Below are positions 23,114 through 31,184 of a DNA stretch of 36,802 nt, piece after piece (the first letter of the stretch is position 1; each line of letters starts with the position of its first letter). The translations under genes were made by a program, and so were the position numbers. The notes under the pieces were generated by a model. It was not told the origin of the DNA, did not search any database, and was given only the letters and a program-made list of their open reading frames with translations. The DNA lies in the NCBI GenBank assembly GCA_020850535.1, contig JADZEM010000124.1, forward strand, positions 1-36,802, given 5' to 3'. Source of the DNA: Chloroflexota bacterium. Lineage in GTDB: Bacteria > Chloroflexota > UBA6077 > JACCZL01.

Positions 23114-23737
23114 GTGGCGATCAAGACGCTGTTTGTCGATCCGTCGCGCTGCATCGGCTGCCGGGCCTGCGAAGCCGCCTGCCGGGAGTGCGACTCCCAC
23201 AAGGGCGAGAGCATGGTCATGGTCGATTTCGTGGACCGTGGCTGGAGCGTTGCGACTCAACCCACGGTCTGCATGCACTGCGTGGACCCGGTCGCGCCGT
23301 GCGCCCAGGTCTGCCCGGTCCTGGCGATTCAGATCACGCCGGAGGGCGTGGTGCAGCAGGCCGAGCCGTCGCGGTGCATCGGCTGCCGGAACTGCGTGTT
23401 CGCCTGCCCGTTTGGCGTGCCCAAGTTTGATGTGGAAGCGCGGCTGATGAAGAAGTGCAACCTCTGCTACGACCGTACCGCTCAGGACTTGAAGCCGTGG
23501 TGCGCCCAGGCCTGCCCGACGCAGGCGCTCTGGTACGGCGACTACGAGGAGTTCGCCAACCAGCGGCAGGGACGGGCGATCAACCTCACGGACTTCGGGA
23601 CGCAGACGGTCAGGACGAGGGTCTACCAGGTCGTGGCGGCTGAGACGCCGGCCCTGGACCTGGCCGGGCTGCTCCGCGAGGCCCGCGCCGAGGCCGGCCA
23701 GCCCGAGCGGTCGCGCCAGGAGGCCTGGGTCTTATGA
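23114..23737 (+). CDS. four-cluster 4Fe-4S electron-transfer protein (NrfC/NarH-like), 207 aa
   Basis: Four cysteine groups are visible: CIGCRACEAACREC, CMHCVDPVAPCAQVC, CIGCRNCVFAC and CNLC...CAQAC. The order and length match NrfC/DmsB-like subunits of Mo enzymes. There is no signal peptide, so the location is cytoplasmic with the Mo subunit. The GTG start at 23114 follows GGGAGGAG at 23097-23104, 25 bp after the Mo gene; its stop overlaps the Rieske ATG by 4 nt. It is expected to carry electrons between the membrane subunit and the Mo enzyme. Confidence 0.87.
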   Translation: MAIKTLFVDPSRCIGCRACEAACRECDSHKGESMVMVDFVDRGWSVATQPTVCMHCVDPVAPCAQVCPVLAIQITPEGVVQQAEPSRCIGCRNCVFACPFGVPKFDVEARLMKKCNLCYDRTAQDLKPWCAQACPTQALWYGDYEEFANQRQGRAINLTDFGTQTVRTRVYQVVAAETPALDLAGLLREARAEAGQPERSRQEAWVL

Positions 23738-24279
23738 GCGAGCGTGCGAGCAACATCGCCCGGATGGCGGCCCAGGGGCTGCCGATCCCGGCCACCGTGC
23801 GCCCCGGCCGCTGGCGGGCGGCCTTCCCCTACCACTGGGACGCCGACGACCTCGTCTCGCGGCGCGAGATGTTGCGGTTCGCGGTGTTGGCGTCAGGGTC
23901 ACTGTTTGCCGGCACGGCGCTGCTGGCCGTGCTGGGCTGGATCGACAATCGGCGGCGCGGCTCGCCGAAGCCCATCGTGCGGGCGACAGACGTGCCCGAG
24001 GGGGCGGCCCACTACTTCAACTACCCCGAGCCAGACGACCAGGCCGTGCTGCTGCATCTGCCGGGCGACCGCTTCGTGGCGTTCAGCCAGAAGTGTACGC
24101 ACCTGTCGTGCGCCGTCTACTTTCAGCCCGAGCAGCGGCGGCTCTACTGCCCGTGCCACGAGGGCGTCTTCGACATGGAGACCGGCGAGGCCGTGGCCGG
24201 GCCGCCACAGCGGCGGCTGCCGCAGATCGCGCTGCGCCGCGACGGCGACATGCTCGTCGCCCTGGAGGAGATGCCATGA
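23734..24279 (+). CDS. Tat-type Rieske [2Fe-2S] protein, 181 aa
   Basis: The Rieske centre is complete: C121-T-H123 and C139-P-C141-H142 hold the cluster pattern, and C126/C141 are placed for the stabilising disulfide found in high-potential bc1-type Rieske proteins. One transmembrane helix (about residues 48-69) follows SRREMLRF, a twin-arginine-like motif, so the cluster domain probably sits outside the membrane. Its gene overlaps both neighbours by 4 nt (ATGA). A membrane Rieske next to a NarI-like cytochrome b and a cytoplasmic Mo enzyme is unusual; it hints at quinol oxidation on the outer face, but no bc1-type cytochrome b is encoded here. Confidence 0.88.
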   Translation: MSERASNIARMAAQGLPIPATVRPGRWRAAFPYHWDADDLVSRREMLRFAVLASGSLFAGTALLAVLGWIDNRRRGSPKPIVRATDVPEGAAHYFNYPEPDDQAVLLHLPGDRFVAFSQKCTHLSCAVYFQPEQRRLYCPCHEGVFDMETGEAVAGPPQRRLPQIALRRDGDMLVALEEMP

Positions 24280-24599
24280 CGCCCGAGCGCGGCCCGCTGA
24301 ATGGCCCGGGGGCGGACGGGGTCCCCACATGGGGAGCGCCCTCGGTCTACCGCTCGCCAGTGGACGGCGCGGAAGGCCACTCGCCACCGCCCGGGCAGAT
24401 TGCCGTGGTGATGGCGGCGCTGATGCTCGGCCTCCTGCTGATGACCATTCAACTCTGGCTGCTGACGGTGGCGCTGGAGTTGTACCTGGGCGGGCAGGGC
24501 CGGCAGGTCTGGCTGCTGGCCGTCGTCTCGGGGCTGATCTTCCTCGGCGGCATCCTCGTGCTGAAGGTGCTGGGGCGGCGGCCACGGCTGGCCCGCTGA
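24276..24599 (+). CDS. small two-helix membrane protein, 107 aa
   Basis: I recognise no family. The N-terminal 40 residues are Pro/Gly-rich and probably cytosolic. Two hydrophobic helices follow (about residues 41-70 and 78-99, AVVMAALMLGLLLMTIQLWL and a LLAVVSGLIFLGGILVL segment), with a basic tail GRRPRLAR. The ATG overlaps the Rieske stop by 4 nt, so it is translationally coupled. Small helices of this kind in respiratory operons are often assembly or anchoring subunits; that is inference only. Confidence 0.75.
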   Translation: MTPERGPLNGPGADGVPTWGAPSVYRSPVDGAEGHSPPPGQIAVVMAALMLGLLLMTIQLWLLTVALELYLGGQGRQVWLLAVVSGLIFLGGILVLKVLGRRPRLAR

Positions 24600-24618
24600 C
24601 CCGGTCTGGAGGGGAACG

Positions 24619-25926
24619 GTGGCAAGAAGGCGCACCGGAGGCGGCGCTCCCACGAGCGCGCCCAGCCACGCATCGAACACGCAGGGTGCGGGCAGGCGTG
24701 GTGCGGGCCAGCCGCGCGCAAGCGGCGGCCGGCCGGTGTCCATGACGCCTGCGCCGGCCGGGCGGACTGCCTGGATCGCCCTGGCGCTGGCGACGCTGTC
24801 GATGACCGTCGGGTTTGCCGTGTGGGGGCTGCTCGCGCCGCTCGCGCCGCTGTTTCGGCAGCAGTGGGGACTGACCGCCACCGAGGCCGGCATCCTGGTG
24901 GCGGTCCCGGTCGTGCTGGGGTCGGTGGCGCGCATCCCGCTCGGCATCGTGACGGACCGCTACGGCGGCCGGCTCGTCTTTACCGTCTTCCTGTTCTTCC
25001 TGACCGTGCCGCTGGTGCTGGCCGGCCTGACCGGCGGCTTCTCGTCGCTGCTGGCGGTGGCGTTCATCCTGGGCGTGGCCGGGGCGGTCTTCGCCATCGG
25101 GGTGCCGTTCGTGGTGCGCTGGTTCCCGCCGGCGCGGCAGGGGCTGGCGCTTGGCATCTACGGCATGGGGAACATCGGGACGGCCATCGCCGCGCTGAGC
25201 GCGCCGCCCGTGGCGACGGCCTGGGGCTGGCCGTTCGCCTTCTGGGTGTTCGTGCCGGTCGTGCTGGTCATGGGGGTGCTGGTCTTCCTGTTCGGGCGGG
25301 ACGCGCCCGGACCGCGACCGACGGCCTCGCTGGCGGCGCGGCTCTCGCCGCTCAAGCGCCCGACCGCCTGGGTGCTGAGCCTCTTCTACTTCCTGACCTT
25401 CGGTGGGTTCGTCGCCATCTCGGTGTACCTGCCGACCTTCCTGGTGGACGCCTTCGGGCTGGAGCGGGCCGACGCTGCGAGCCGGGCGGCCGGCTTCGTC
25501 GTGCTGGCGACGCTCCTGCGGCCGGTCGGCGGGATGCTGGCCGACCGCTGGGGGGGCGCGCCGGTCCTGAACCTGACGTTCCTGATGGTGGCGCTGTTGC
25601 CGATTGTGCTGGCGTTCCAGCCAAATATCCCCGTGCTGACCGTGGCGTTCCTGGGGATGGCGGCGGCGCTCGGGCTGGGGAACGGCGCGGTCTTCAAGCT
25701 GGTGGCCGAGACGTTTCCCCAGGAGACGGGCGCGGTGACGGGCCTGGTGGGCGCGGCGGGGGGGCTGGGCGGCTTCTTCCCGCCGATCCTGATGGGCCTC
25801 GTCCGAGATGCAACGGGGGCCTACTCCATCGGCTTCATGCTGCTCTCAGAGATTGCGCTCGGGTGCCTGGTGGTCAACCTGCTGGTGATGCAGCGGCGCG
25901 CGTCGGCGCTGATGCCGAGCCGGTAG
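24619..25926 (+). CDS. NNP-family nitrate/nitrite MFS transporter, 435 aa
   Basis: This is a twelve-helix major facilitator of the nitrate/nitrite porter (NarK/NasA) family. Diagnostic parts are RIPLGIVTDRYGGR after helix 2, the substrate-arginine region LRPVGGMLADRWGG, and the long Gly-rich segment GLGNGAVFKLVAETFPQETG followed by VTGLVGAAGGLGGF. It imports nitrate or exchanges nitrate for nitrite. Its place right behind the Mo oxidoreductase genes is the main support for nitrate as the substrate of that complex. The GTG at 24619 has GGAGGGG upstream, giving a 40-residue basic leader; the ATG at 24742 just before the first helix is an alternative. A stem-loop follows. Confidence 0.88.
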   Translation: MARRRTGGGAPTSAPSHASNTQGAGRRGAGQPRASGGRPVSMTPAPAGRTAWIALALATLSMTVGFAVWGLLAPLAPLFRQQWGLTATEAGILVAVPVVLGSVARIPLGIVTDRYGGRLVFTVFLFFLTVPLVLAGLTGGFSSLLAVAFILGVAGAVFAIGVPFVVRWFPPARQGLALGIYGMGNIGTAIAALSAPPVATAWGWPFAFWVFVPVVLVMGVLVFLFGRDAPGPRPTASLAARLSPLKRPTAWVLSLFYFLTFGGFVAISVYLPTFLVDAFGLERADAASRAAGFVVLATLLRPVGGMLADRWGGAPVLNLTFLMVALLPIVLAFQPNIPVLTVAFLGMAAALGLGNGAVFKLVAETFPQETGAVTGLVGAAGGLGGFFPPILMGLVRDATGAYSIGFMLLSEIALGCLVVNLLVMQRRASALMPSR

Positions 25927-25961
25927 CGATCGCGCGGCTGAGCGCCGAGCCAGCGGGAAGG

Positions 25962-25996
25962 GCCCACACCCTCCGACTGGGTCAGGGGGTGTGGGC
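25962..25996. terminator. stem-loop between convergent genes
   Basis: GCCCACACCC (25962-25971) is perfectly inverted as GGGTGTGGGC (25987-25996) across a 15-nt loop. It lies between the transporter stop and the convergent Asp-box gene, as expected for a shared terminator. There is no T tract on either side, so it is tentative. Confidence 0.5.
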
Positions 25997-26015
25997 AGCC
26001 CGGCCTGATGACCCG

Positions 26016-27974
26016 TCAGCGTACGCCCGCGCCGGCCCCCACGAAGGTGGTGTGCGTGCCACAACTGTCCTCGATCTCCAGGTGCGCCGTCATCGGCCCG
26101 GGCTGCTCCCGCGTGACCAGCAGCCGGGCCTCGCGCTGCCCGGGCGGCGGCGTGTAGGCGCTGCCGCCCGTGATGGCCGCCCCGCCGACGACCTGAACCG
26201 TCGCGTTGCTCAGCCCGGTGACGCGAACGGCTTTGAGGGCGTTGTCTGGCCGGGCGGAGGTAGCCTCGGTGGTGACCGTCGCGATGAGCTGGCCGGCGCC
26301 GTCCTGCGCGGTCCGCACCTCGATCTTCGGGCGGGGAGAGCACGCGGCGGGCTTCGGCGGCTGCGGGCCGGGCGTCGGGACGGTGGGCGTTGGCAGCGGC
26401 GAGGGCTGCTCGTCGAGCGTCGGGGTGAACTCGGCGCTCGCCTCCAGGATGGCTGTGCTCGACTGGCGGGACGACCGCTCCGAGGCCGCCTGGGCGCCGA
26501 TCTGGACCGGCACGCCGATGCCCGTGAACTTGATCTGGAACGCCTCTCGACGCTGCAACCCTACGTCGACGACCTGGGAGAACGTCTCATTCGGCGACAG
26601 CATCCCGTCTGACCCGAGCGTCCCGCCTTGTATGGAGAGGATCGCCCCCACCCCGGCCGGCGTGCTGGTCGGCGCGCCATCGCGGTTGGCCAGGATGTGG
26701 CCGACGGTCAGCGCGGTGATGCGCGCCTGCAGGTCGGCAAACGTCCGCTGACTCGCGTTCCGGAACGTGAAGAGGATCCGGTAGACGCCGGCCGGCGCGC
26801 GCGGATCGGCTGGCAGGTACGTCCCGGTGGCGCCGATCTGCTGCACGACGCCGTCGATGGGGGTCGGCCCCGATTCGAGGTCGAGCCGGAGCAGATCGCC
26901 GCCGCTCGCCGCGAAGAGCACGGGCGGCGTGCCGAGGGCGCTCCCGAGCAGGGTGATCCAGTTGCCGCCGGGCGTGTCAACCAGTGGCTCCCAGTCCTGG
27001 CCGCCGTTGGTCGTGACGTAGACAGGGTCGCCCATGGTCGTCGTCGAGGCGTACATGATCGAGGGGTACAGCGGGTTGAACACGAGGGCGTTCACCCATT
27101 CGTCTCCGAGGCCCGTGCTTCTCCGTGTCCAGTTCGTGCCATTGTTGACGGACCAGTGGATGCCCCGGTAGCCGCCGGTGAACAGCGTGCTCGGCGCGGT
27201 CGGGTGCATCACGAGGGAAAAGATGGCCGGCGGCGAGGTCGCGCCTCCGCCGCCGCAGCAGTCGGTGGGCAGTCCGCTGCCGATCATCTGGAACGTGGCG
27301 CCGCCATCGGTGCTTCGGTACATGAACGAGCCGTCCTGCCCGACAACGATCTTGTTCGCATCGGTCGGATCGACCAGCAGGCCGACGACCCTCGACGCGC
27401 CGATGTAGTTCGTACCGATGGCGGTCCAGCTCGCGCCGGCGTTGGTGCTCTTGTACAGGCCGGGGTTGCCAGAACTGTTGATGCCGGCGTAGACCACGTT
27501 CGAGTTGCTCGGGGCAACGGTGATGGCGTAGATGTCCGGGGCGATGAGGCCCGTGTTGCTGGCGTGCCAGGTCGCCCCGCCGTCGGTGCTCTTGAAGATG
27601 CCGTCGTTCGCCGTGCCGGCATAGAGGATCGACGAGTTGTTTGGGTCGATCTCGACCGTGAACACCCAGGCAAGCGTCGTGCCCTGCCCGCCGCGCCAGG
27701 TGCGCCCGCCATCGGTGGACTTGAAGACGCCGGAGACGGTCGCCGCGTACATCGTGGTCGGCGTCCGAGGGTCGACGGCGAGTCCCTGCGGAGACGTGCC
27801 GTTCAGGCCGCTCGAAACCCAGGTGGCAGCAGCGAGCGGCGCCTGGGCCGCGCGCCTGGCGGTCGCCACCTGCCCGGCGGGATCGTCGCCCCTCGCGAGC
27901 GCCGCGCCAGACGAGAGGTCGAAGAGCACCGCCAACGTCAGAAAGAGCGCCATCGTCAGCCGTCGTACTGCCAT
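26016..27974 (-). CDS. secreted Asp-box (Ycf48/sortilin-like) beta-propeller protein, 652 aa
   Basis: A signal peptide (RRLTMALFLTLAVLFDLSSGAALARG) leads into a propeller built of about six Asp-box repeats: GVFKSTDGGRTW, GIFKSTDGGATW, GLYKSTNAGASW, MYRSTDGGATF, IHWSVNNGTNW and VYVTTNGGQDW. The rest is a C-terminal region (about residues 370-652) with a Pro-rich linker (LPTPTVPTPGPQPPKPAAC) and two further Cys. Such proteins are extracytoplasmic; some bind glycans or assist assembly, but most are uncharacterised. No catalytic residues can be assigned. The ATG at 27974 follows GGGGGTG, 10 nt upstream. It lies downstream of the BTAD regulator on the same strand, 233 bp away. Confidence 0.85.
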   Translation of the reverse strand: MAVRRLTMALFLTLAVLFDLSSGAALARGDDPAGQVATARRAAQAPLAAATWVSSGLNGTSPQGLAVDPRTPTTMYAATVSGVFKSTDGGRTWRGGQGTTLAWVFTVEIDPNNSSILYAGTANDGIFKSTDGGATWHASNTGLIAPDIYAITVAPSNSNVVYAGINSSGNPGLYKSTNAGASWTAIGTNYIGASRVVGLLVDPTDANKIVVGQDGSFMYRSTDGGATFQMIGSGLPTDCCGGGGATSPPAIFSLVMHPTAPSTLFTGGYRGIHWSVNNGTNWTRRSTGLGDEWVNALVFNPLYPSIMYASTTTMGDPVYVTTNGGQDWEPLVDTPGGNWITLLGSALGTPPVLFAASGGDLLRLDLESGPTPIDGVVQQIGATGTYLPADPRAPAGVYRILFTFRNASQRTFADLQARITALTVGHILANRDGAPTSTPAGVGAILSIQGGTLGSDGMLSPNETFSQVVDVGLQRREAFQIKFTGIGVPVQIGAQAASERSSRQSSTAILEASAEFTPTLDEQPSPLPTPTVPTPGPQPPKPAACSPRPKIEVRTAQDGAGQLIATVTTEATSARPDNALKAVRVTGLSNATVQVVGGAAITGGSAYTPPPGQREARLLVTREQPGPMTAHLEIEDSCGTHTTFVGAGAGVR

Positions 27975-28207
27975 GCTGTGCACCCCCAGCACCGAACCGG
28001 CCGGTGGCGCCCGGCTCGGTCAGGCTCCCGCTGAAAAGACGATATCATAGACATCTTGCACCGAGCGCCGCAGGCCAGCAGGGCTGTGCCACGCATCGGG
28101 CGCAACGGGCCGGCCGCTTCGGCGAGACCCCAAGTTGCTGTGATTGCTTGTCAGCGCCCTCCCAGTGCGGGCCACGCGAGCGTTGCGAGGCGACGTCCGC
28201 GTCGAGT

Positions 28208-29245
28208 CTACGTCCGCGCCGACAATGCCCGCTTCGAGGTCAGCAGGGTGCTTCGGGCGGCCGGCCGCGTGAGCTGCCGGTACAGGTGGATCGTCTCAGG
28301 GGCTGGATCGACCTGGAGATCCTGCCAGATCTGCTCGCGACAGGCCCGGTAGGTCCGTTCCACCTCGGCCAGCCGACCGCCAGCCGCCAGGTAGCGCAGC
28401 AGCTTACGGACGGCGTCCTCGCGGTACGGATCGACGGCCAGGATCTCGCGGCAGCGCGCCGCCGCCTGGTCCCACTCCGAGCGGGCGGCGTAGGCGTCGC
28501 TCAGCAGCCCGAGCGCCGCGAGCCGCAGCTCTTCGAGCACCTGCCGTTCTGGCTCGGCCCAGGCGTCGTAGCCGGCGTCGCCCAGGAATGGGCCGCCGTA
28601 GAGGCGCAGCGCCGCTTCGAGCGCCTGACAGGCGGCGTCGTACTGGCCGGCCGTCATCAGCTCGCGCCCACGCCTGCAGGCCGCCCGGAACTGCTCGACA
28701 TCGACGTCGATGCTGAGGGCGGGATTGATGAGGTACTGCCCGTCGCGGTAGAGCACCACGTCGTTCGAGCCGTCCGGGCCATAGCCGCGCAGCGCCCGCC
28801 GCAGGGCGTGAACGGCCATCTGGAGGCTGTGCGCGCCGGCGCCCGGGGCGGCGTCGGGCCAGAAGGCGTCGATCAGCGCATCGCGGGTGGCGGCGTAGCC
28901 CGGGCGGGTCAGCAGGTACTGGAGGACGCCCCAGCCGCGCCGACTCGAGCAGGACGGCGGCTCGCGGTCTGAGCAGGTGATCCGGAACATGCCCAGGCTG
29001 GTGACGCGCCAACGGGTTGCCTGCTGTGCGGCCGGCTGCGCCCCCGGCGTCGCCGGCCGCGACGAGGCCCGCCGCGCGACGGTCAGGGGGGCGTCGCCGG
29101 CCCGGGCGGCGTCCTCACGTGGCGCGCTGACGCCCTGCTCGGCCAGCAGCCGCCGCAGCTCCTGCACCTGGTTTTCCAGCTCCAGCAGCCGTTCCCAGGC
29201 TTCTTCCACCCGCGCCCCCATGTGGGGCGTGTCGAACGCAATCAT
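28208..29245 (-). CDS. BTAD-domain transcriptional regulator (SARP-like), 345 aa
   Basis: An N-terminal coiled coil (about residues 10-42, ERLLELENQVQELRRLLAEQ) and a linker precede a winged-helix DNA-binding domain of the OmpR/SARP type (about 80-175: RVTSLGMFRI, LLTRPGYAATRDALIDAFWP, LRRALRG). A BTAD bacterial transcriptional activator domain of TPR-like helices follows (about 180-325: FRAACRRG, GPFLGD, LLRYLAAGGRLAEVERTYRAC). This architecture is common in Chloroflexota and Actinomycetota. The ATG at 29245 follows GAGGTGAG. The target is unknown; the Asp-box gene downstream is the nearest candidate. The helical start could mediate dimerisation. Confidence 0.87.
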   Translation of the reverse strand: MIAFDTPHMGARVEEAWERLLELENQVQELRRLLAEQGVSAPREDAARAGDAPLTVARRASSRPATPGAQPAAQQATRWRVTSLGMFRITCSDREPPSCSSRRGWGVLQYLLTRPGYAATRDALIDAFWPDAAPGAGAHSLQMAVHALRRALRGYGPDGSNDVVLYRDGQYLINPALSIDVDVEQFRAACRRGRELMTAGQYDAACQALEAALRLYGGPFLGDAGYDAWAEPERQVLEELRLAALGLLSDAYAARSEWDQAAARCREILAVDPYREDAVRKLLRYLAAGGRLAEVERTYRACREQIWQDLQVDPAPETIHLYRQLTRPAARSTLLTSKRALSART

Positions 29246-29518
29246 CCAGCCTCACCTCAGTTGTCCCCGTCAGCTGGGGTGTGCGGCCCGCTGGCGCGCT
29301 CGACCGGCACGCCGCCTGACCTATCCCTTCCCTGTCTCGTACTGGTGAAGTGCATACAATGCCCAGAATCCGTTCACTTCCCCGCGGCAGTCCGGCGCAC
29401 GTCCGTCCGCGATCTGCCCACCAGCAGCCCGTATGGCCCCGGGTTTCCCGCCAGCGCGCCGCGCACTTGCGCGAGGGACGGCCCGGCCAGCCGGTATACT
29501 CCGACCAGGAGTGTGCCG

Positions 29519-30196
29519 ATGGCCACCATGCCCGCCTTCCTGTTCGATCTCGATGGCACCCTGGTTGATTCGGTCTACTCGCACGTCCTGGCGTGGCGGT
29601 CCGCGCTCGAAGGGGCCGGCATCGAGCTGTCGGTGTGGCGAATTCATCGCAGGATCGGGATGAGCGGCGGCTTGCTGGTCAACGCCCTCCTGCGCGAGAC
29701 CGGCACGGCGATCACCGCCGAGCAGGTGGCCCGCATCCAGCAGCTGCACGCCGAGGCCTACGCCCGGCAGGTGCCGAACCTCCGGCCGCTGCCCGGCGCG
29801 CGTGAGCTGCTCCAGTACCTGACCGAGCGCGGCGTCCCGTGGACCATCGCCACGAGCGGCCGGATCGAGAGCGCGCAGCCGGCGCTCGACGTGCTGGGCG
29901 TCGATCCACGGGTGCCGGTCGTCACGCGGGATCAGGTGGCCCACGCCAAGCCGGACCCGGACCTGTTCCTGGCCGCCGCCGAGCGGCTGGGCGTGGACAT
30001 CGGCGACTCCATCGTGGTGGGAGACAGCGTCTGGGACTTGCTGGCGGCGAGGAGGGCGCGGGCGCTCGGCGTCGGGCTGCTCTCCGGCGGGTACGGCCAG
30101 GATGAGCTGCAATCGGCCGGGGCGTACCGCGTCTACGAAGATCCGTTCGACCTGCTGCGCCACCTGGACGAGGTCGGCGTGCGGCCGGTGGACTGA
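29519..30196 (+). CDS. HAD-family phosphatase (beta-phosphoglucomutase/phosphoglycolate phosphatase-like), 225 aa
   Basis: The HAD nucleophile motif FDLDGTLVDS gives D10 and D12. The cap domain follows (about residues 18-90), then motif II TIATSGR, motif III lysine in AHAKPDPDLF and motif IV VVGDSVWDL. The hydrolysed phosphate ester cannot be inferred. The ATG at 29519 has AGGAG 8 nt upstream; the second ATG (29528) is also possible. The racemase gene follows after 6 bp, so they are probably co-transcribed. Confidence 0.87.
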   Translation: MATMPAFLFDLDGTLVDSVYSHVLAWRSALEGAGIELSVWRIHRRIGMSGGLLVNALLRETGTAITAEQVARIQQLHAEAYARQVPNLRPLPGARELLQYLTERGVPWTIATSGRIESAQPALDVLGVDPRVPVVTRDQVAHAKPDPDLFLAAAERLGVDIGDSIVVGDSVWDLLAARRARALGVGLLSGGYGQDELQSAGAYRVYEDPFDLLRHLDEVGVRPVD

Positions 30197-30202
30197 CCGT
30201 CG

Positions 30203-30994
30203 ATGCCCCTCGACGCAGCCCCAGCACCCGAGGAGGGTGCGCCGCATCGCGTGCTGGTCGTCAACCCGAACACCAGCGACGAGATGACGGCGGCGATCCA
30301 CCGCGCCGCCTGCGGAGCCGCGCCGCCGGGCGTGCTGGTCGAGACGGTCCGCGCCGAGTCGGGGCCGCGCAGCATCGAAGGGCACTTTGACGAGGCCGTC
30401 AGCGCCCTCGCAACCCTCGAGCCGGTGCTGCGCCGCCAGCACGAGGCCGATGCGTTCGTGCTGGCCTGCTTCAGCGCGCACATCGGCATCGACGCCGCCC
30501 GCGAGGTGACCCGCAAGCCCGTGGTCGGGATCGCCGAGGCCGGGATGGCGCTGGCGACCTTCCTGGGACGCCGATTCAGCATCGTCACGACCTCGCCGCG
30601 CTGGCGTCCAATCCTCGAAGACGCCGTGCGGCTGTACGGGTACGAGTCGCGCTGCGCGTCCGTGCGGTCGAGCGGGCTGGCCGTGCTGGAGCTGGAGCGG
30701 CTGCCGCACGCCGAGGTGGTGGAGCGGCTGACGACGGAGGCCGAGCGGGCGGTCTGCGAGGACGGGGCCGAGGCGATTGTGCTCGGGTGCGCGGGCATGG
30801 CCGATCTGGAGACCCGCCTGCGCGCGGCCCTGGACGTGCCGATTGTCGAGAGCGTGGCGGCGGGCGTCGGGCTGGCCTGCACGCTGGCACGGCTCGGGCT
30901 GGGGACCAGCGCACGCGGCACCTACGCGCCGGTGCAGCCGCGCGAAGTGGCCGGCGAGCTGCCAGCAGCGGTCCGGCGCGTGTACGAGGGCTGA
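30203..30994 (+). CDS. Asp/Glu/hydantoin racemase-family protein, 263 aa
   Basis: Two catalytic-type cysteines sit in the expected contexts: C89 in FVLACFSAHIG and C196 in IVLGCAGM. The N-terminus VLVVNPNTSDEMT is the hallmark of the hydantoin racemase subfamily. These cofactor-free enzymes invert a chiral carbon in hydantoins or amino acids; some relatives are maleate isomerases. The 6-bp spacing after the HAD gene suggests an operon, but the pair does not define a known pathway. Confidence 0.85.
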   Translation: MPLDAAPAPEEGAPHRVLVVNPNTSDEMTAAIHRAACGAAPPGVLVETVRAESGPRSIEGHFDEAVSALATLEPVLRRQHEADAFVLACFSAHIGIDAAREVTRKPVVGIAEAGMALATFLGRRFSIVTTSPRWRPILEDAVRLYGYESRCASVRSSGLAVLELERLPHAEVVERLTTEAERAVCEDGAEAIVLGCAGMADLETRLRAALDVPIVESVAAGVGLACTLARLGLGTSARGTYAPVQPREVAGELPAAVRRVYEG

Positions 30995-31184
30995 CCCGAC
31001 GGGAAGCATGTGCGGCCTGCCCCGACGGCGTCTGGCGCTTCTGCTACCCTGTGCCGCGCGGGGTTGCTCGTTTCCAGTATGATCCCTGAGTAATTCAGGC
31101 GATTGACTGGACAATCTCGCGGTCAGCTCGGCGTTGCGTTGACCGGAGGCCGTTCCCCTTCACGCCGCGGAGGTGACCGCTCCT

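Noticed and set aside
20854-23220. 788-aa minus-strand frame opposite the Mo subunit
   Set aside because: Same reason: it mirrors a strongly conserved molybdoenzyme on the other strand and spans two real genes.
28004-28972. 322-aa plus-strand frame over the BTAD gene
   Set aside because: It is the shadow of the minus-strand BTAD regulator, whose winged-helix and BTAD motifs are clear.
29495-29500. TATACT -10 hexamer before the HAD gene
   Set aside because: No -35 at normal spacing, and the implied start point would fall within the ribosome site.
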